Shown here in pieces: positions 36,603 through 49,460 of a DNA stretch of 64,000 bases. The position numbers were made by a program, and so were the translations under genes. The notes below the pieces were generated by a model, which ran no database searches, had not been told where the DNA came from, and saw only the letters and a program-made list of their open reading frames with translations. Where the stretch lies: positions 58,887,135-58,951,134 of the forward strand of contig CM036619.1 in the NCBI GenBank assembly GCA_020746105.1. The letters run 5' to 3'. Numbering within the stretch: the first letter of the stretch is position 1; every line of letters begins with the position of its first letter. This stretch comes from Trogon surrucura (Eukaryota > Chordata > Aves > Trogoniformes > Trogonidae).

Positions 36603-36850
36603 CGCTAGGTTGTTGGGACTGCTGTTGCGTGATAGAGGGACTACTGCTGCGCTCAGAGACGTTACGGTATCACACTTGGAGTGAATTCACGAAACAGGCT
36701 AAATCCAGTTTAGGCTGTATCACCCTGAATGATACCTGAGACGTTGCGCTGGCTAGTCAGTGCAAAGCTTGTGGCCTTCTGCTAGCGATGGCAGAAAATC
36801 TTATTTACGGAACTACAACTGTAACCAAAGTGAAGAGAAACATGCCACCG
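36603..36850. other. CpG-retaining patch without a coding frame
   Basis: I count eleven CpGs in about 250 bp of roughly balanced composition, close to the random expectation, while flanking sequence is strongly CpG-depleted. A 22-bp imperfect duplication (GGGACTGCTGTTGCG at 36615, GGGACTACTGCTGCG at 36637) and a twice-used GAGACGTT motif (36656, 36739) lie inside. No LTR ends or long frame were seen. It may be an unmethylated regulatory element or a young insertion. Confidence 0.45.
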
Positions 36851-37956
36851 ATTTTCTTCTGATGGGATCTTGCTTAGCTTATGCATTCCATCAGGTGAAA
36901 TGAAAAGGAAATTAAATTGTGCTTGTATTTCCTGAATGTATCTTCAAATTTATTAGACTAAAGAGAGTTCAGAGGAAAAAGGGTTGGGTTTTATTTTTAA
37001 AACATTCACTGTAGTTAACATTGTTAAGAACAGGGATTTCTTTCAGTGACTGGAGTGTAAAACTGGAAGTTATGAAACATGATAAAAGAAAACCAAACTC
37101 CTTTCTTGCTAGATTGCACACTTAAAATTTTATAGATTGGCTAACGTGTTTAGAGGCAGAATTGGGAAAGTCAAAGTATCAAAAAAATCTAGAGCTTTTT
37201 TCTAAATACAGCTGTTTTCTTATTCACCCAGATTTTAGAGTGCTGAGTAGTCTAAACCTATGAAAGCTCCTTTTGAGGCTGACCTTTCTTGTATGTGGAA
37301 TCAGAAATGTCCCTTATTAACTTGTTTGATGCCAACATATGGTTTTGCTGTAATTTCTCTGAATTAAACAATGCTAATTCTGTATATCTCCATGCTGCTC
37401 TTTTCCTCATACATACTTAGTTTTCTCTTTAATGCTTCTTTGTTTCCAAATCTTGTTTCAGACCATCGAAAATAGGAAGAGTTATAAAATAAATATGCCT
37501 GAGATGAATAGCTACATCTTTCATAAATCTGTTTTTTAATTACAAATGAGCTCAAAGTAGTAATGCATTTTACTTTAATTACAATTTTGATGACCTTCTT
37601 AGAACTGAAAGCCATTTGTCTTTATTTAATGACATGCATGTGTGTGTTTGGGGATTTCTGTTGCTAAGTGATTTCTAGAGAAGCTAGTGAAGAAAACTAA
37701 TGAAGTGTAATATAAAATTTTGTGGAGTTTTTATGGAATAGCATTATTGGACCAAGAGACCTGTCTTTCATTTGCAAAATCTTCAGAGTGAAGGTTTGAG
37801 AGAGCATATCAGACCCGAATTTGAAAAGGATCTCCCACATCCCTATTTTACCATATTCAACTTCTACATTTGACTACATAATACAATAGGCTAGATAAGT
37901 GCAATGCAGAATTGTTCCATTAGTTTACAAGGGAACCAAGTATGCTTGAATATTTT
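36851..37956. other. Unique AT-rich sequence, no gene seen
   Basis: No coding or repeat signal recognised. Confidence 0.5.
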
Positions 37957-37993
37957 CCTTTCCCTTTCCCTTTCCCTTTCCCTTTCCCCCCCC
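37957..37993. repeat. (CCCTTT)n microsatellite ending in a C run
   Basis: About five tandem CCCTTT hexamers followed by a run of about eight C. It is pure pyrimidine on the plus strand, so it could adopt triplex structure. Confidence 0.85.
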
Positions 37994-38487
37994 TTTTTTA
38001 TTTTTTCCTCTTTCTCTTGCTTGTTTGCTGTTTCTTTTTAAAAAGCATCACTCTTTCTCTTTCCTAAAACTTTGTTTCTGGACAAAGTTGAAGTGCACTG
38101 CATCTGAGATATATAGTGTATAAATTCAGCTATGGAACTTGTCACCTTCAGAGTGAATCTGCAACAGGTGGAAGTGACACAGGACTGATTTAATACAGTT
38201 CTATCACAATGATAATGGAACTTGGGTCAGCACCACACAGAGTTTAAAACACTTTTTGTAACAGAATTGCTTGAAAGTAAGCTCTTCCATAAAGGCAGCT
38301 CAAAAGATTTAGTTCTTAATGAGAACATACTTAAATGATTCTAGAAAACACCTGGTGTAGGATTCTCAAACTACATCTTGTTTTAGAGAGAGAAGGAAGC
38401 CATTTATAGTTTGGGAGCAAGGATTTAAGCTTTGAGTTGGGAAGCTAAAAGGATATTAGTAAGTTGCAGAGCATTTTGATAGCACTT

Positions 38488-38518
38488 AGACATACCATAA
38501 GAAGTAAATGGTATGTCT
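38488..38518. repeat. Perfect 11-bp inverted repeat with 9-nt loop
   Basis: AGACATACCAT (38488-38498) pairs exactly with ATGGTATGTCT (38508-38518). It does not extend further. Confidence 0.65.
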
Positions 38519-38868
38519 TTTAGCTGCAAGTTATACATGGACTAAAGGCACATTTTTGTAAACTAACTCTTTAAAATCATTGCTAGCGTATTGATATTAC
38601 ATGAAGGAAGAGGAAATATTTTCAAGGATAACTGAATGGCCACAATCAAACCTCTACCACATTTCATTAATTAAAAGAAAAAAAAAAGAGACTGAAACCA
38701 AAAGCATTGTGCAAAGCACAAAATTAAAGCTAAATTGATTTAGACTTTGAGGAATTCAGGGAAATTTGTAGTTTGGATGTATTCTAATTTATAAAACGTG
38801 CATTTCACAATAGCCTTTATTTTCCACTGTGATTTTGCTCTATATCTTCTTTTTTTTTTCACTTACAG

Positions 38869-39505
38869 ACTACCTCCCCCTATTGAGCCTCCTAGACCAA
38901 AACCATGTTTGTGTAATACATTATTAAACTGGTGTCAGACTCATGATATAGTATGCTTGGGGCTTTGCAGCAGCATTATTTTACTTGGTGTTCCTTAAAA
39001 AGTACTCAAGGGATTCTAAGGCAATATTAGATCCTTTTACAAAATACTGCATAGCCTATTTAGTTGTATGCCATTCAAAAATGGTGTCGTTTCCTGTATT
39101 CTACTTCAGAGCTACTTTTTGTAGGCAAGATTTTATTCCCCCCAGGAAAAGCCTAATATTCGAGAGATGCTATGTATTTATTTTACTAAATTTGCCAGTC
39201 AGGAAGGCACATAGATGGTGGTTAAAGAGAACAACTGGCCATTTCACTGTGAGAGCATGCACCAACCTTGAAAGACTCTCAGTTGCTCATGTGCCTACAT
39301 CCTGCAATGTATTCCTATTGCAACCCGCTCAAAGGGCAGCGCATGCAACTCTAATTAGTTAAATGAATTGAATCCTGTCTCTTTTCTCAGGTTTGAAAGC
39401 AAAATACTTCTCATGTTTCTGTGTGACAGAAGAGAAGAAAATGATACAAGGGCATGTATCTCAACTGCAATGATTAGTTGGTAAATAAAGCTGATCACAA
39501 CACCA
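38869..39505 (+). other. Candidate 3'-terminal exon of an unknown transcript
   Basis: A strong acceptor precedes it: a T run at 38850-38859 followed by CACTTACAG ending at 38868. The frame is open from there and opens with a proline-rich stretch (LPPPIEPPRPKPC). It reaches a TAA at 38996-38998 after about 43 codons. The first AATAAA downstream that I noticed is at 39484-39489. The layout is that of a last exon with a 3' untranslated region. The product is not recognised. The exon would need a phase-2 donor upstream, which 32891-33052 (phase 0) does not supply. Chance is quite possible. Confidence 0.18.
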
Positions 39506-40203
39506 GTCTGCAATGTGATACATGAGCACTGTATGTCCTGTTAGAGGACAGAACTGTGAAAGGGTCACCTTTCTGCCTCATTCTGTTTGCTGCAATGTGG
39601 GCCAGGTGGCGCCCTCCCAAACGAAAGAAAGTAGGTCTCTTCCTCAAAACAACTGAACATGTCGAAGCAGAAACTTTATTTCTGCTTACTTTATTCTGCT
39701 CTCTAAATAGAATAAGAAAGACAGCAAGTTGGAGACTAATACAAGTAAATGGAAAGACCTCCAGAAAGATCAGGGGGAGGTGTGTGTGTAGCCCTCAAAG
39801 GTGGAAAGATGGATTATTCCCAGGAGAAAATGGGCAAATTCTGGAGTAAAAGAGAAGCCCAGAGGCAATATGCAAACAGTTCCATAACACTGAGAGTGAA
39901 GGCAGGTCCCCACTCTGGAGCAATGCTTGTGCAGATTTTATTCTGAGCCCTCTTGTTTTGGTGTCATGCACTAGCAATTCGTATTTTGAGTCTCAAAAGT
40001 TGCTGTGTGCTTGTTGGTGTTTCAGTGCATGTCCTGGAACAAAATTTCTTAAAATACTGAAGATGTCTAGCATGTAATTTATTCTGCAATGATATATTCT
40101 GTTCTCTAATTAAAACCACCAAGACCCAACAAAACAAACAAGGTGGACTTTGTTAGCATGAGGGCAATGGCTTTATTAATTCCCTGCTCCAGTCAGCTAA
40201 ACA

Positions 40204-40231
40204 CATATTGAGTATACAAGGACTCAATATG
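40204..40231. repeat. Perfect 10-bp inverted repeat with 8-nt loop
   Basis: CATATTGAGT (40204-40213) pairs exactly with ACTCAATATG (40222-40231). At least one such 10-bp case is expected by chance in 64 kb. Confidence 0.6.
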
Positions 40232-41363
40232 CCCACAAATAATGAAAAAGTCAGACATGTGAAGACAGAAAATAATGTAGCATATTACAGCTAACTCATT
40301 TTTTTAAAGGGGACATAACTAGGTTACCAGTACTTTCTTGTGTCCTTCCCTTCTCTTTTCTCCACCTTCACACCTTCATTCCTAAAATAATACCTGGTAT
40401 CAAGACATATAATCCATATAAGTAAAGACTGCGTATTAATGTACCCTTCCCTAGTGGTATTGATGTACATAAGATCTTTGTAGAAGGTTGCTGCAGAACA
40501 ATATTGAGAAGAGTAATAGGTAAGCATATACTAGGCTGAGTTGTGTTTTAACTCTTTTATCTGTTTTGGGAGTGCTAGGCTCTTGAATCAGATCCTCCAG
40601 TCACTCTCTCTTTCCATACAGCAATCCCCACAGTTCAAAGAAAGCACGAAGTCGACTAGGAGAGACTCAGATATTTAATCTTAGTTTACTTTTCTTCGCT
40701 TTCCTTCCTCAGTGAGGTATATCACATTATATTTCAAGTTCAGTTTCTTTCTTAGCTATGCCTTTTTAAAAATTACAAAGCATTTTACCAATCACTTCTA
40801 TTAAGTGAAACTGCAAAAAGAATTTCTGCATTTTTAGCCCCAAGGGGACTTTTTAGCTGTGTAGGTTAGTTCGTCTGAAGGGAAGTTTTGTGCTTAGAAA
40901 TCAAATCACTTCATCTGAGTACAAAACAAATATCTTCTGTATAATGGGCAATGTGGAAATTGTTATTGCTGCATCATTAACAAATGTCTTGTTTAGACAT
41001 CAAAAGTGCTTTCTGTAAAAGGTGAGCTCTTGTTCATAATACATTTATTCATCTGCAATATTCATCTTTAAGAATACATACATAGGAGCCCAAGGGGAAG
41101 TTTTAGAACTCTATTTTTTGAAACATTGATCTAAACATTGTTAATGGAAGTGTTATCTAGATCTTGTAGAAGTAATGAAAATTTCTCCAGGTGTTAAACT
41201 GCAGAATCTTCTGTCAATTTGATAGAAGGGTTAGATGACAAAGTGGATTGCCTTGTCCGTCAAAGTGTAGTCGAAGAAAATTTCTCTGACTGCTGAGGTA
41301 AGAGTGACAAACATATAGGAAAGTTCATGTGGAATTTATCAAATTTAAAGATACCAGATGCTT

Positions 41364-41415
41364 ACAAAAAGAACAAAACAAACAAAAACCAAAACAAACA
41401 AAAAAGAACAAAACC
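41364..41415. repeat. A-rich (CAAA)n-like simple repeat
   Basis: Irregular CAAA/CAAAA units ending in a short C run. A low-complexity tract of no assigned origin. Confidence 0.7.
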
Positions 41416-42573
41416 CCCTAAAAGTAGTGCAAGATGATGTTAAATTTGCATAAATATATTTAGCTCAGGAATCATTTTAGAATTGAGTAATAATGGTGAC
41501 CACTAAATGAAAGAAACATGACTTTATCTAAAAATACATTTTTTAATTTGCTTGGTTTAATTTCTTAGCATTAACCACACTAAGAAGAATATAACCATAT
41601 GATTTTCACAGGGAGTCTAAAATAAATGTAGAAAGTACTTGCCTTCAGCTTTGTTCTGTAAGGCTAGGCAGTATCTTAAGTTTTAAACAGAGCTATGAGA
41701 AAAAGAAAAAAGTAGGGTACAATTTTGTTTGGTAGAACGATTTCCTCACAGGCAACACATTATTTGGCTTGAATTATTGGGTGTCACAGTGTCCAGATGG
41801 AAAACTCAATTTGCATTTTATTTTAGCTGACTTATCAACTATTCCATTGACAAAGAGAGGTGTTACTTGGGTGAGTGAGAAAAAATGTTATTTTCTGCTT
41901 ATAGTTGCATTAAAATGTTACAGTATGTTAGAAGTTTTCACTCAAACCCTTTTCATCACTATTGCTGTTTCCCAGACTCCTCCATTTTTAGCTGTTCCTG
42001 GAAGTGAGAGCTTTAGTAGGTGTTACTATGGCTGACATTCTGCTGCCATTTCCTCCATCCCTGCCCATCTATTAAGGAATCCACCATGTATTACAAAGGG
42101 CTGCATGTGTTAAGGACTTTGTCAACCTGCTGCAGAGTCTTAAATGGTTTGCTGAGGTGAACCTCAATTTCCTCAATTTTCTTCAGGGAAACTGACAGCT
42201 TAAGAGAACAAGAGTTCAATCTGTGACTTACCAGATCTCTCATCCTTGTTAAATCGTGTGCTTTTTTTCAAGGGAACAAGTCAAATATCCAGAGTCTGGG
42301 TGGATCTTCAGAGTTAAACAGGAGCTTGTTCTCTATTACTTGAGAGAGGAAAAGGTGCAAAAGCAGTAGTTAAATTATGTTTTGATCCACTTGACCTTCT
42401 TCTCTGCTTGGACACAATGCGTATGTGTTCCTCTTTCACCTTGCTTACATTTTGGCAAAGGCAAAGAAAATGTACTCACTAGCCAAAAACAATAGCAGTT
42501 TTTATGGCATCATGCTTGTCTTATGGATTTGAGACTACAAGATTGTGGTATCAACCCTTTTTGCAGCAGATGA

Positions 42574-42885
42574 CATGGAATCACGGTATAATTTGGGTTG
42601 GAAGGGGCCTTTAAAGGTCATCTAGTCCACCCCCTCTGCAATGAGCAGGGACATCTTTAACTAGATGAGGTGGTGCAAAGCCCCATTCAACCTGACCTTG
42701 AATATCTCCAGGGATGGGACATCTACTACTTTTCTGGGCAACCTGTCCCAGTGTTTCACCACCCTTATGGTAAAAATTTCTTCTTATATTTAGTCTGAAT
42801 CTACTGTCTTTCAGTTTAAAACCATTCACCCTTGTTCTATTGCAACAGGCCCTGCTATATAGACACCCATAGAAAGTCTTGGTGT
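42574..42885 (-). mobile_element. CR1 LINE 3' end, minus strand
   Basis: It begins with a decayed antisense tail (CATGGAATCACGGTAT), then 'tttgggttggaaggggcct', 'aaaggtcatctagtccacc', 'gggcaacctgtcccagtg', 'ctttcagtttaaaaccatt' and 'cccttgttctattgcaac', all in CR1 antisense order. It covers the 3' UTR and the end of the reverse-transcriptase gene. Moderate divergence; no intact frame. The right edge is estimated. Confidence 0.85.
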
Positions 42886-45800
42886 CCTGCCACGAAGAAA
42901 AGCAATTTTGTACATACCAACTGTCTTCTGAGCATGTTTTTCTTGTTGCTGTTTCTGGGACATCTATGATTTGAGAACTCTTTGCTTTTTTTGCATAGCT
43001 TTCCCCCAAACTCTCTATCCTCTGGAACCTTATAAAGAAATTTTTCGGGGCCTAAAATGTTGGAGAACTGTATTAGATTTTATTTTGCAATGAGAAAAAA
43101 GAAAAGGACAAGATTTAGAAAGCATGAGAGGTGAAAAAGCAGCCTACTATTTTCAGAAGTATGTAATGTGCTGGTATGGAAAATTTTAACACTTCCGTGT
43201 TTCTGGCAAGGGTGCTGGTATAAGTTTGGTGACATGGTAATTCTTTGCACTCCTTCCTTAAAAATCTGGGAAAGAAAAATAAGAATTCTGTTTTAAATCA
43301 GAAAATATGTTACTGGCAGCAGATTCAATTTCTTATAGTAGAACATACATAAGAGTACATTGTCATGAAATATTAGAACAGCAGTATTTGAACTGGAGAC
43401 ATGTTTACATTTCATGACATACCTGTTTGATTTCCTTTGCTATTTTATTCATGATGTTCTTCAATCACACTGATTTATTAATATCATGTGAAATGTATAT
43501 TTTCGTTTGAGCAAATGAGAGTACATTTGAAAGCCATTTTTCTGAAAAATCTCTACTCTGACTGATGGATATTGGTAATCTTGGTATGGTTGACGCAGAG
43601 ATTTGCAAGCACCAGAAAAAAAGATTGCTTCCCCCCCTCCCCCGGCTGGTAATAAAACTGAAAGTCTTGAGGAATGCATCAAATGTAGAGAACGTTTCTG
43701 TAAAACAGGATCTTTCCAGGGACAGCTGTGTGTTAAAATAGTTCCTGTTCTGTATTGCAGCTCCATAGGACTAGAACTACATCTGATTATAGTTAAAGGA
43801 ATGTCATAGAGCAGGGGAAAAAAAATAGAAAGAATGTTTTTTATTATTTGTAATTCGTTCAGTTTTCCCCTTAGGCAAACAAACCATTATCTTTGACGAT
43901 GGCAAAGTCTTTAACACTGTATGAAACTTTCTTATTTTACTCTAAGCCCAAGAATAACATTTTTAAGAGGTCAGTGTAAGAAATAAGAAATTGTTAAGTG
44001 TCCAACTTTTAATTAAGTTTAGCTGAGAACATTTAGATTCATGATTTACTTTATTTTTCCTTAAATATCAGAAATCCTGTATTAAAACCCTTGGTTCAGT
44101 AAAATGTCGTTTACCATGCAGAGAAAATTCTATGGCTTCCTGCATTTCTATAGCTTTTTATTATCCCAAAGCTAGCTTTTATAGCCCAGAACAATATTTT
44201 TTATCTACGGAGAAAGTTTTAAAAGGGCATCAATATTGGACAGTCTCCCTCACTTTTATTTCTCTTAGAAAGCACAGTAAGCAGCTATACTATGTCTAAA
44301 AAGATGAAAATAAATTCAGTTACAATTCTCCAAGATGCGTACTTTGGTGTGGTTCAAAAAGTTATATTAATGTGACAATTCTGCACATACAGACTGGTTT
44401 GCATTTTCTATACTTTTGGACTATTTACTCTGGCTCCTTATATGCAGCACCAAAACTCTTCCAGCTAATTTTTCTTCTAATCATATTCTTATTTGGGGAG
44501 ATTTGCGATTTCTTCTCCACATGTTTTAATGAATTTTTTGCTTGAATAATCAAGATGTTACAAGGGACAAGTGGTGCTAGTGCACTATTATTATACGATA
44601 GAGAAGAGAGTGCTGTTCCAGGCTACATATCCTCATGGTGGCCCACTTTCACTACTGTGAAGTGCTGAGAACATTTGTAAGTGAATCCATGTTGTTCACT
44701 TCCCATTTCTTAGCATCTGTTAATGGAGAGGAATTTTATCTGATCTGTGCTGCTGGGATAGTAATCCCTGAAGATTGTTTGAATACTGCTGTGTGAAAGA
44801 GGCTAAACCTCTTTCTGAGAGGCAGAGTCACAGCATCTTGCAATTTTTACCATATAGTTCAGTTGACTGAATTAAAGAATCTAATCTAACAAAGGAAGGG
44901 GCAGACTCTGAGCTGACTGCAACAGTTACAAAAATAAAGAGGTGGTTTAATGCTCAGTAGCAGTAAATCCCAACAAACCAAACTGTTTGGAACTAGGAAA
45001 GAAAGAGGAAAAATGAAAACATTGTTCTGCTACTAGGAGTCGATAATGTGTAAAGGTCTAAGATACCTCATTCTGATTACTGCAATATTTATCTGCTTTG
45101 GACTCTTTAAAAAAAAAAATACAACAAAACCCCCCAAGTCTTTAGTTACTTTCCATATGTTATGCTCTTACATGGGAAGTATTTAGTTGTCCTCTCTGGT
45201 GTATGTCTCTGGTGGTACAATTTCTTTGTACATAACTTAGCAAATTAGAAGAACAAGAACTACCTAACATATGGATGGGAGTTTTCATTAGGATGACAAA
45301 TCTTTAGAATATCTTAGAGGTCCAGGATAACAATGATAAAGTTTTTCAGTTTCCATCCTACAATTTATCAAAGCATATTAATAGAATTAAGAGTTTAAGA
45401 TCAGGAGCACTTTGTTTTACAAATGCATCCTGTTGGAGACAGCACTTTCTTCTTCACTGTCCTAAAGCCACATTTTTTGCATTTAAGACGTTTTTAGAAC
45501 AAAGTGGCAGGTTTAGGCATCATCAGGTTTGCTGCTGATGCACCCAGATTTCCTCTTTCCAAGATTTTCAGCTGGAAATCTAGCTGCCATGACCATTTTG
45601 CTGTACAGTGCTCTCTAAATAACATACCACTGTCTTCCTTTTCACATCTCGTCAAGATGCTTAGCCAGTGACTGAACTGAACCAAGTGTGAAACTTCCAC
45701 TTTTAAAGTCTTCTAAGATGACATAACTGTACTGGTCAAAACTGTGACAGTACATTTTACCCAAAATTCTCTGGCATCCTTGCCATCTTCATGCCAGTAT

Positions 45801-48800
45801 CTTATCTCGATTTCCAACAGTTAGGTCCCCCTTCCTTCACTAGTGAAATAAATAGTAAATTAAGTAATGTTTAACAGTGACTTAATAATTATTGGGTTTT
45901 TCAATCCCTTCTTGAGAATATTGCACATTTTTTGTCTAGATCAATTATCTTTTCCATTAGAACTTGCCTCCTATATTTATGTTCTGTTATTTCTCCAACA
46001 CTCAGCAGACCATGCTTAGAAGGCTGGCATACTAATACAGATCTTACAACAGCATGCATTTTTAGACAGCCCCCACAGCAGTTGCCCTTTTGTCACAGTA
46101 GGGGATATAAATTTTTTGATGTGGTAATGAATTGGGTTGTCCATCTTCCTCAGTTTGAAGCTGAAAAGCAGCCGCAGGATGTATAGCCAATACACCTACA
46201 GGGACAAGGGCCATGGCCAAATGGCAGACAACTTAAAAATAACTGAGTAGTTGCAGTCTACAAGCATTTCAATATTTATTGGCATGAAAGGCTTTTCTTA
46301 AATGCTTTTATAACTTTAAAGGCTGTCTTTTGGAGCTCCAGAAGGTACAGCTATCATTGCTCGACAGAACACGGAAATGTACACATATGTGAATTATAGT
46401 ATATAAAGCAGAGAAGAAGGACACGTGTTCCCAAATGAAGCTTTTCCATAGGAATAATCTCTCAAACTGTGCTTTTTTAATGGCCATCAAAATTAAGCAT
46501 AGCTGGATTTTCACAGCTCTCAGAAACATATGTTTACCTTTTACTTTCCAAGAAAATGAATGAGACTCTGAAGGAGCATGGTGGTATTTTCAAGCTCTCA
46601 TAAAAATCATACCTCACTCTAACTTATTTAATTATAAAAGTGGACAGAAAAAACATCTCTCATCTTTTTTTCTTTGAAACAGTTAGCTTAGCTTACCCTA
46701 GATTTAAGCATAATATGATCTTTATTACTTTTTAAATGGAACTTCTCAGAGTTATTTGTCTTTGAAACAAATCAAGAAGGAGACCATATGTACTGCTGCA
46801 GACTATCTCAAAATGCAGCTTCATAAGCCCTTATTTCAGTTGAGAGGGGATAAAGAGAATCATTTATTTTCATAATGGCTCTATTAGGGCAGACCATGCC
46901 TCTGCCTAGAAATGCCCTGTTAGCAAAGCTGTCATCCAGCAATGATCTCTGCGAAGGTGAATGAATATAACACAGACTACTCCTGCATTCATTTTAGAAT
47001 AGTCAATAACTTCCCCCATGCCTCCACTATTTCACAAAGCATCATAATTTCTTAAGGTTTATTTTTTGTTTAGTAATAATACCCTCTCATGGACCACAAT
47101 TCGATCCAAAGTGAAAACTTGCCTAAGCAGAGAATTATACACTAGAGAAATATTTACAAGATCTATTGTAATTTCTCCTGCAAGCAGGCTACAGAGTCAT
47201 TTTTCAGACTACTGTGTGAAGTTGATATACTGAGTTTCTTCTCCCACTGCCCCTGGTCATATTCCAGGGTGATGTATGACTGTTCAAGGCACTAATGGGG
47301 TAAAAGCAAGGAGATCCAGCTTCAGAACCAAATTTTCTGTAGGGCACTTGGAAACAGAAAGAGTTAAGAATAAAAGTCTGGAAAGCTACTAAGAAAAGGT
47401 GTTACTTTGGAATAGCCAAAGCTTAAGGGGTTCCAGGAAAGGATAACATTTAAATAAGCACCCAAACCTCCTTGAATTCAGAGTGTCCTTCCAGCTAAAA
47501 AATGGATTTTGCATGTCACAGTTCACGACTAGAAAATCAAAGATGGACCTTTTCTTTTCAAGATTTAAAAAAAGGAAGAATGCTTTGGGATAGGTTTGCA
47601 GAAATTTTGGATTATCACACTAGTTTAAATACAATTTTCAATTATCATTGGAACAATTGGTCATGTTTTAAATACAATGATATATAAGCAGATTTTATTT
47701 CACAGAACAGGAAGGGGAAAAAATGGATTTCAACTAGAAAGCATCCTAAATGGAGTATATGGGAAGTTGTCTGCAAGACACATGAGAAATACCTTCATTG
47801 TGTTTTTAAACAAAAAAGAAAAATGTGAAGCAAAACCAATTGTAATGATTGACACTGATAAATGCACATACAATATTATGATATGGCAGATTACGATGAA
47901 ACAAAGATCATTTACTTCAGAGCATCAATAGAAGAGGTTGAAGATAAAAGACATCATTGGGATTTATACTGAGATATTAAAGTGTCAGTTTACAGTATGA
48001 TGTCAGCAGGAGCTGATGAGATTGAAGTTATGAAGTGGAATATCTTTTTTTACAGTACGACATTAAAAAAAATTCGATTAAATTTATTATGTTCTACCTT
48101 GGAAATTAACCTTTTTTGTCTCACTAGTGGTCAAATATCTATACTATGGTACAGCTCAGAAGTCTTGAGTTCTTCGGGTATCTCTGCATGCATAACTCAG
48201 TGTTTGGCAATTGTTTATGTAACAAACTAAGAAATTAATAAAAATCTGGGAGTTTAAGATGAATACATTTATTATGCAATTTAGTTGCTGAGGGATGCAC
48301 CTAACTGAAAGGATATCCTGTAGAACAGTGAATTAAAATTAATTGCTTAATCTTAGGCCTATGAACTGGCTCTCAGATTTGTTGGGAAAAAAAAAAGCTT
48401 GCAGAAGCTCTTGGGAGAAGACTAATCAATCCACTAGTCCAAAGGCTTTAGTTGTGCTGCGCTGTTGTGATTTGGGTGCTATAATCTTGAAGCCTGAACT
48501 GATGTAGGAGGAATTTAAAGTGACAGTTCTGGTCAAACCCAGCATCATTACTTACTGACTTGTTTGCTATGCCATGGAGACGTTATATTCCTCTTGTCCT
48601 CAAATCCTCTCATAAGACAGAAAAATAAATGCTTTCAACATTCACCACCCTCTTCTATCTCAAAAGGAGAAATATTGTAATAAAGATTCCAGTTCAGATG
48701 TCACTTCACATACCAATTCTTAACATAATAAACTATGATACCTGTAAAGGATTAAAACAAACTCTGTTTTAGAGTTCTGCAAATTCTAGAAACAACAGAA

Positions 48801-49059
48801 AAACAATCCATAAGTTCCAACATCACCTGATTTTTTCAGGAGATAATCCTTATATATATCTCTAAGTATTTTCTTTCTTTGGATATAATAGTGTTATTTT
48901 ATTAGACAACATCACCTATTGCACTTAACTTCCTGGCAGAAGCAGAATTCTCTCTCTGCCTTTTCATGATTTGATGTATAGCTTCTGGGGTCAAATGTCC
49001 ACCTATTTATTCCTGATACTAACATGAGCACAGTTGCTACAGAACACAAAAGAGGAACA
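42886..49059. other. Unique AT-rich sequence, no gene seen
   Basis: No repeat family or credible coding frame recognised; T-rich and A-rich short tracts only. Confidence 0.5.
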
Positions 49060-49460
49060 AATGCATGAAGGTAATTACTGCCTCCTGATTAAGCACTGAC
49101 AAGTGTACTCCTGGCTTGTACTTGGATTTGTCACTTTCAGGCGATATTAGGCAAAAAAACCCTTCAAATCTCTCTTTTAGGGATGAAAGGCAGCAAAGCC
49201 TTTTTTGTGGATCTGGCCTGGAGACAGTGTCAATTTGCATCAGCTGACACTGTGGCAGGCTGTAAGTGGGCATGAGATATTCTGTCACCAGACAAAGTGA
49301 CATTAATATTGTGCCTCACCATGAGTTATCATGGCCACAAACCATTAGTTCCAATTAAAATAATGATTTTCTCTTTCAGGATGCAATGCTACACTTTGCA
49401 TCAGGTCAGTGATTAACTCATGTTCCTTTTGTGCCTCTAATGGTGAAATATAAACAGTGT
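49060..49460. promoter_or_regulatory. Motif-dense segment, possible conserved enhancer
   Basis: A palindromic homeodomain site TAATTA lies at 49072-49077 and CAATTA at 49352-49357, with further TAAT cores between. An exact octamer ATTTGCAT (49233-49240) sits at the left end of the loop of a 9-bp perfect stem, ACAGTGTCA (49224-49232) with TGACACTGT (49245-49253). No repeat or coding signal explains the segment. Motif density alone is weak evidence; cross-species conservation is needed. Confidence 0.25.

Larger units (their letters stand above)
39506..42573. other. Unique AT-rich sequence, no gene seen
   Basis: Contains a perfect 10-bp inverted repeat at 40204-40231 and an A-rich CAAA-type tract at 41364-41415. 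No coding signal. Confidence 0.5.

Noticed and set aside
42611..43009. 132-codon minus-strand frame
   Set aside because: On its own strand it is sense to the minus CR1 copy at 42574-42885, but it does not read as the reverse-transcriptase frame and runs into unrelated sequence.
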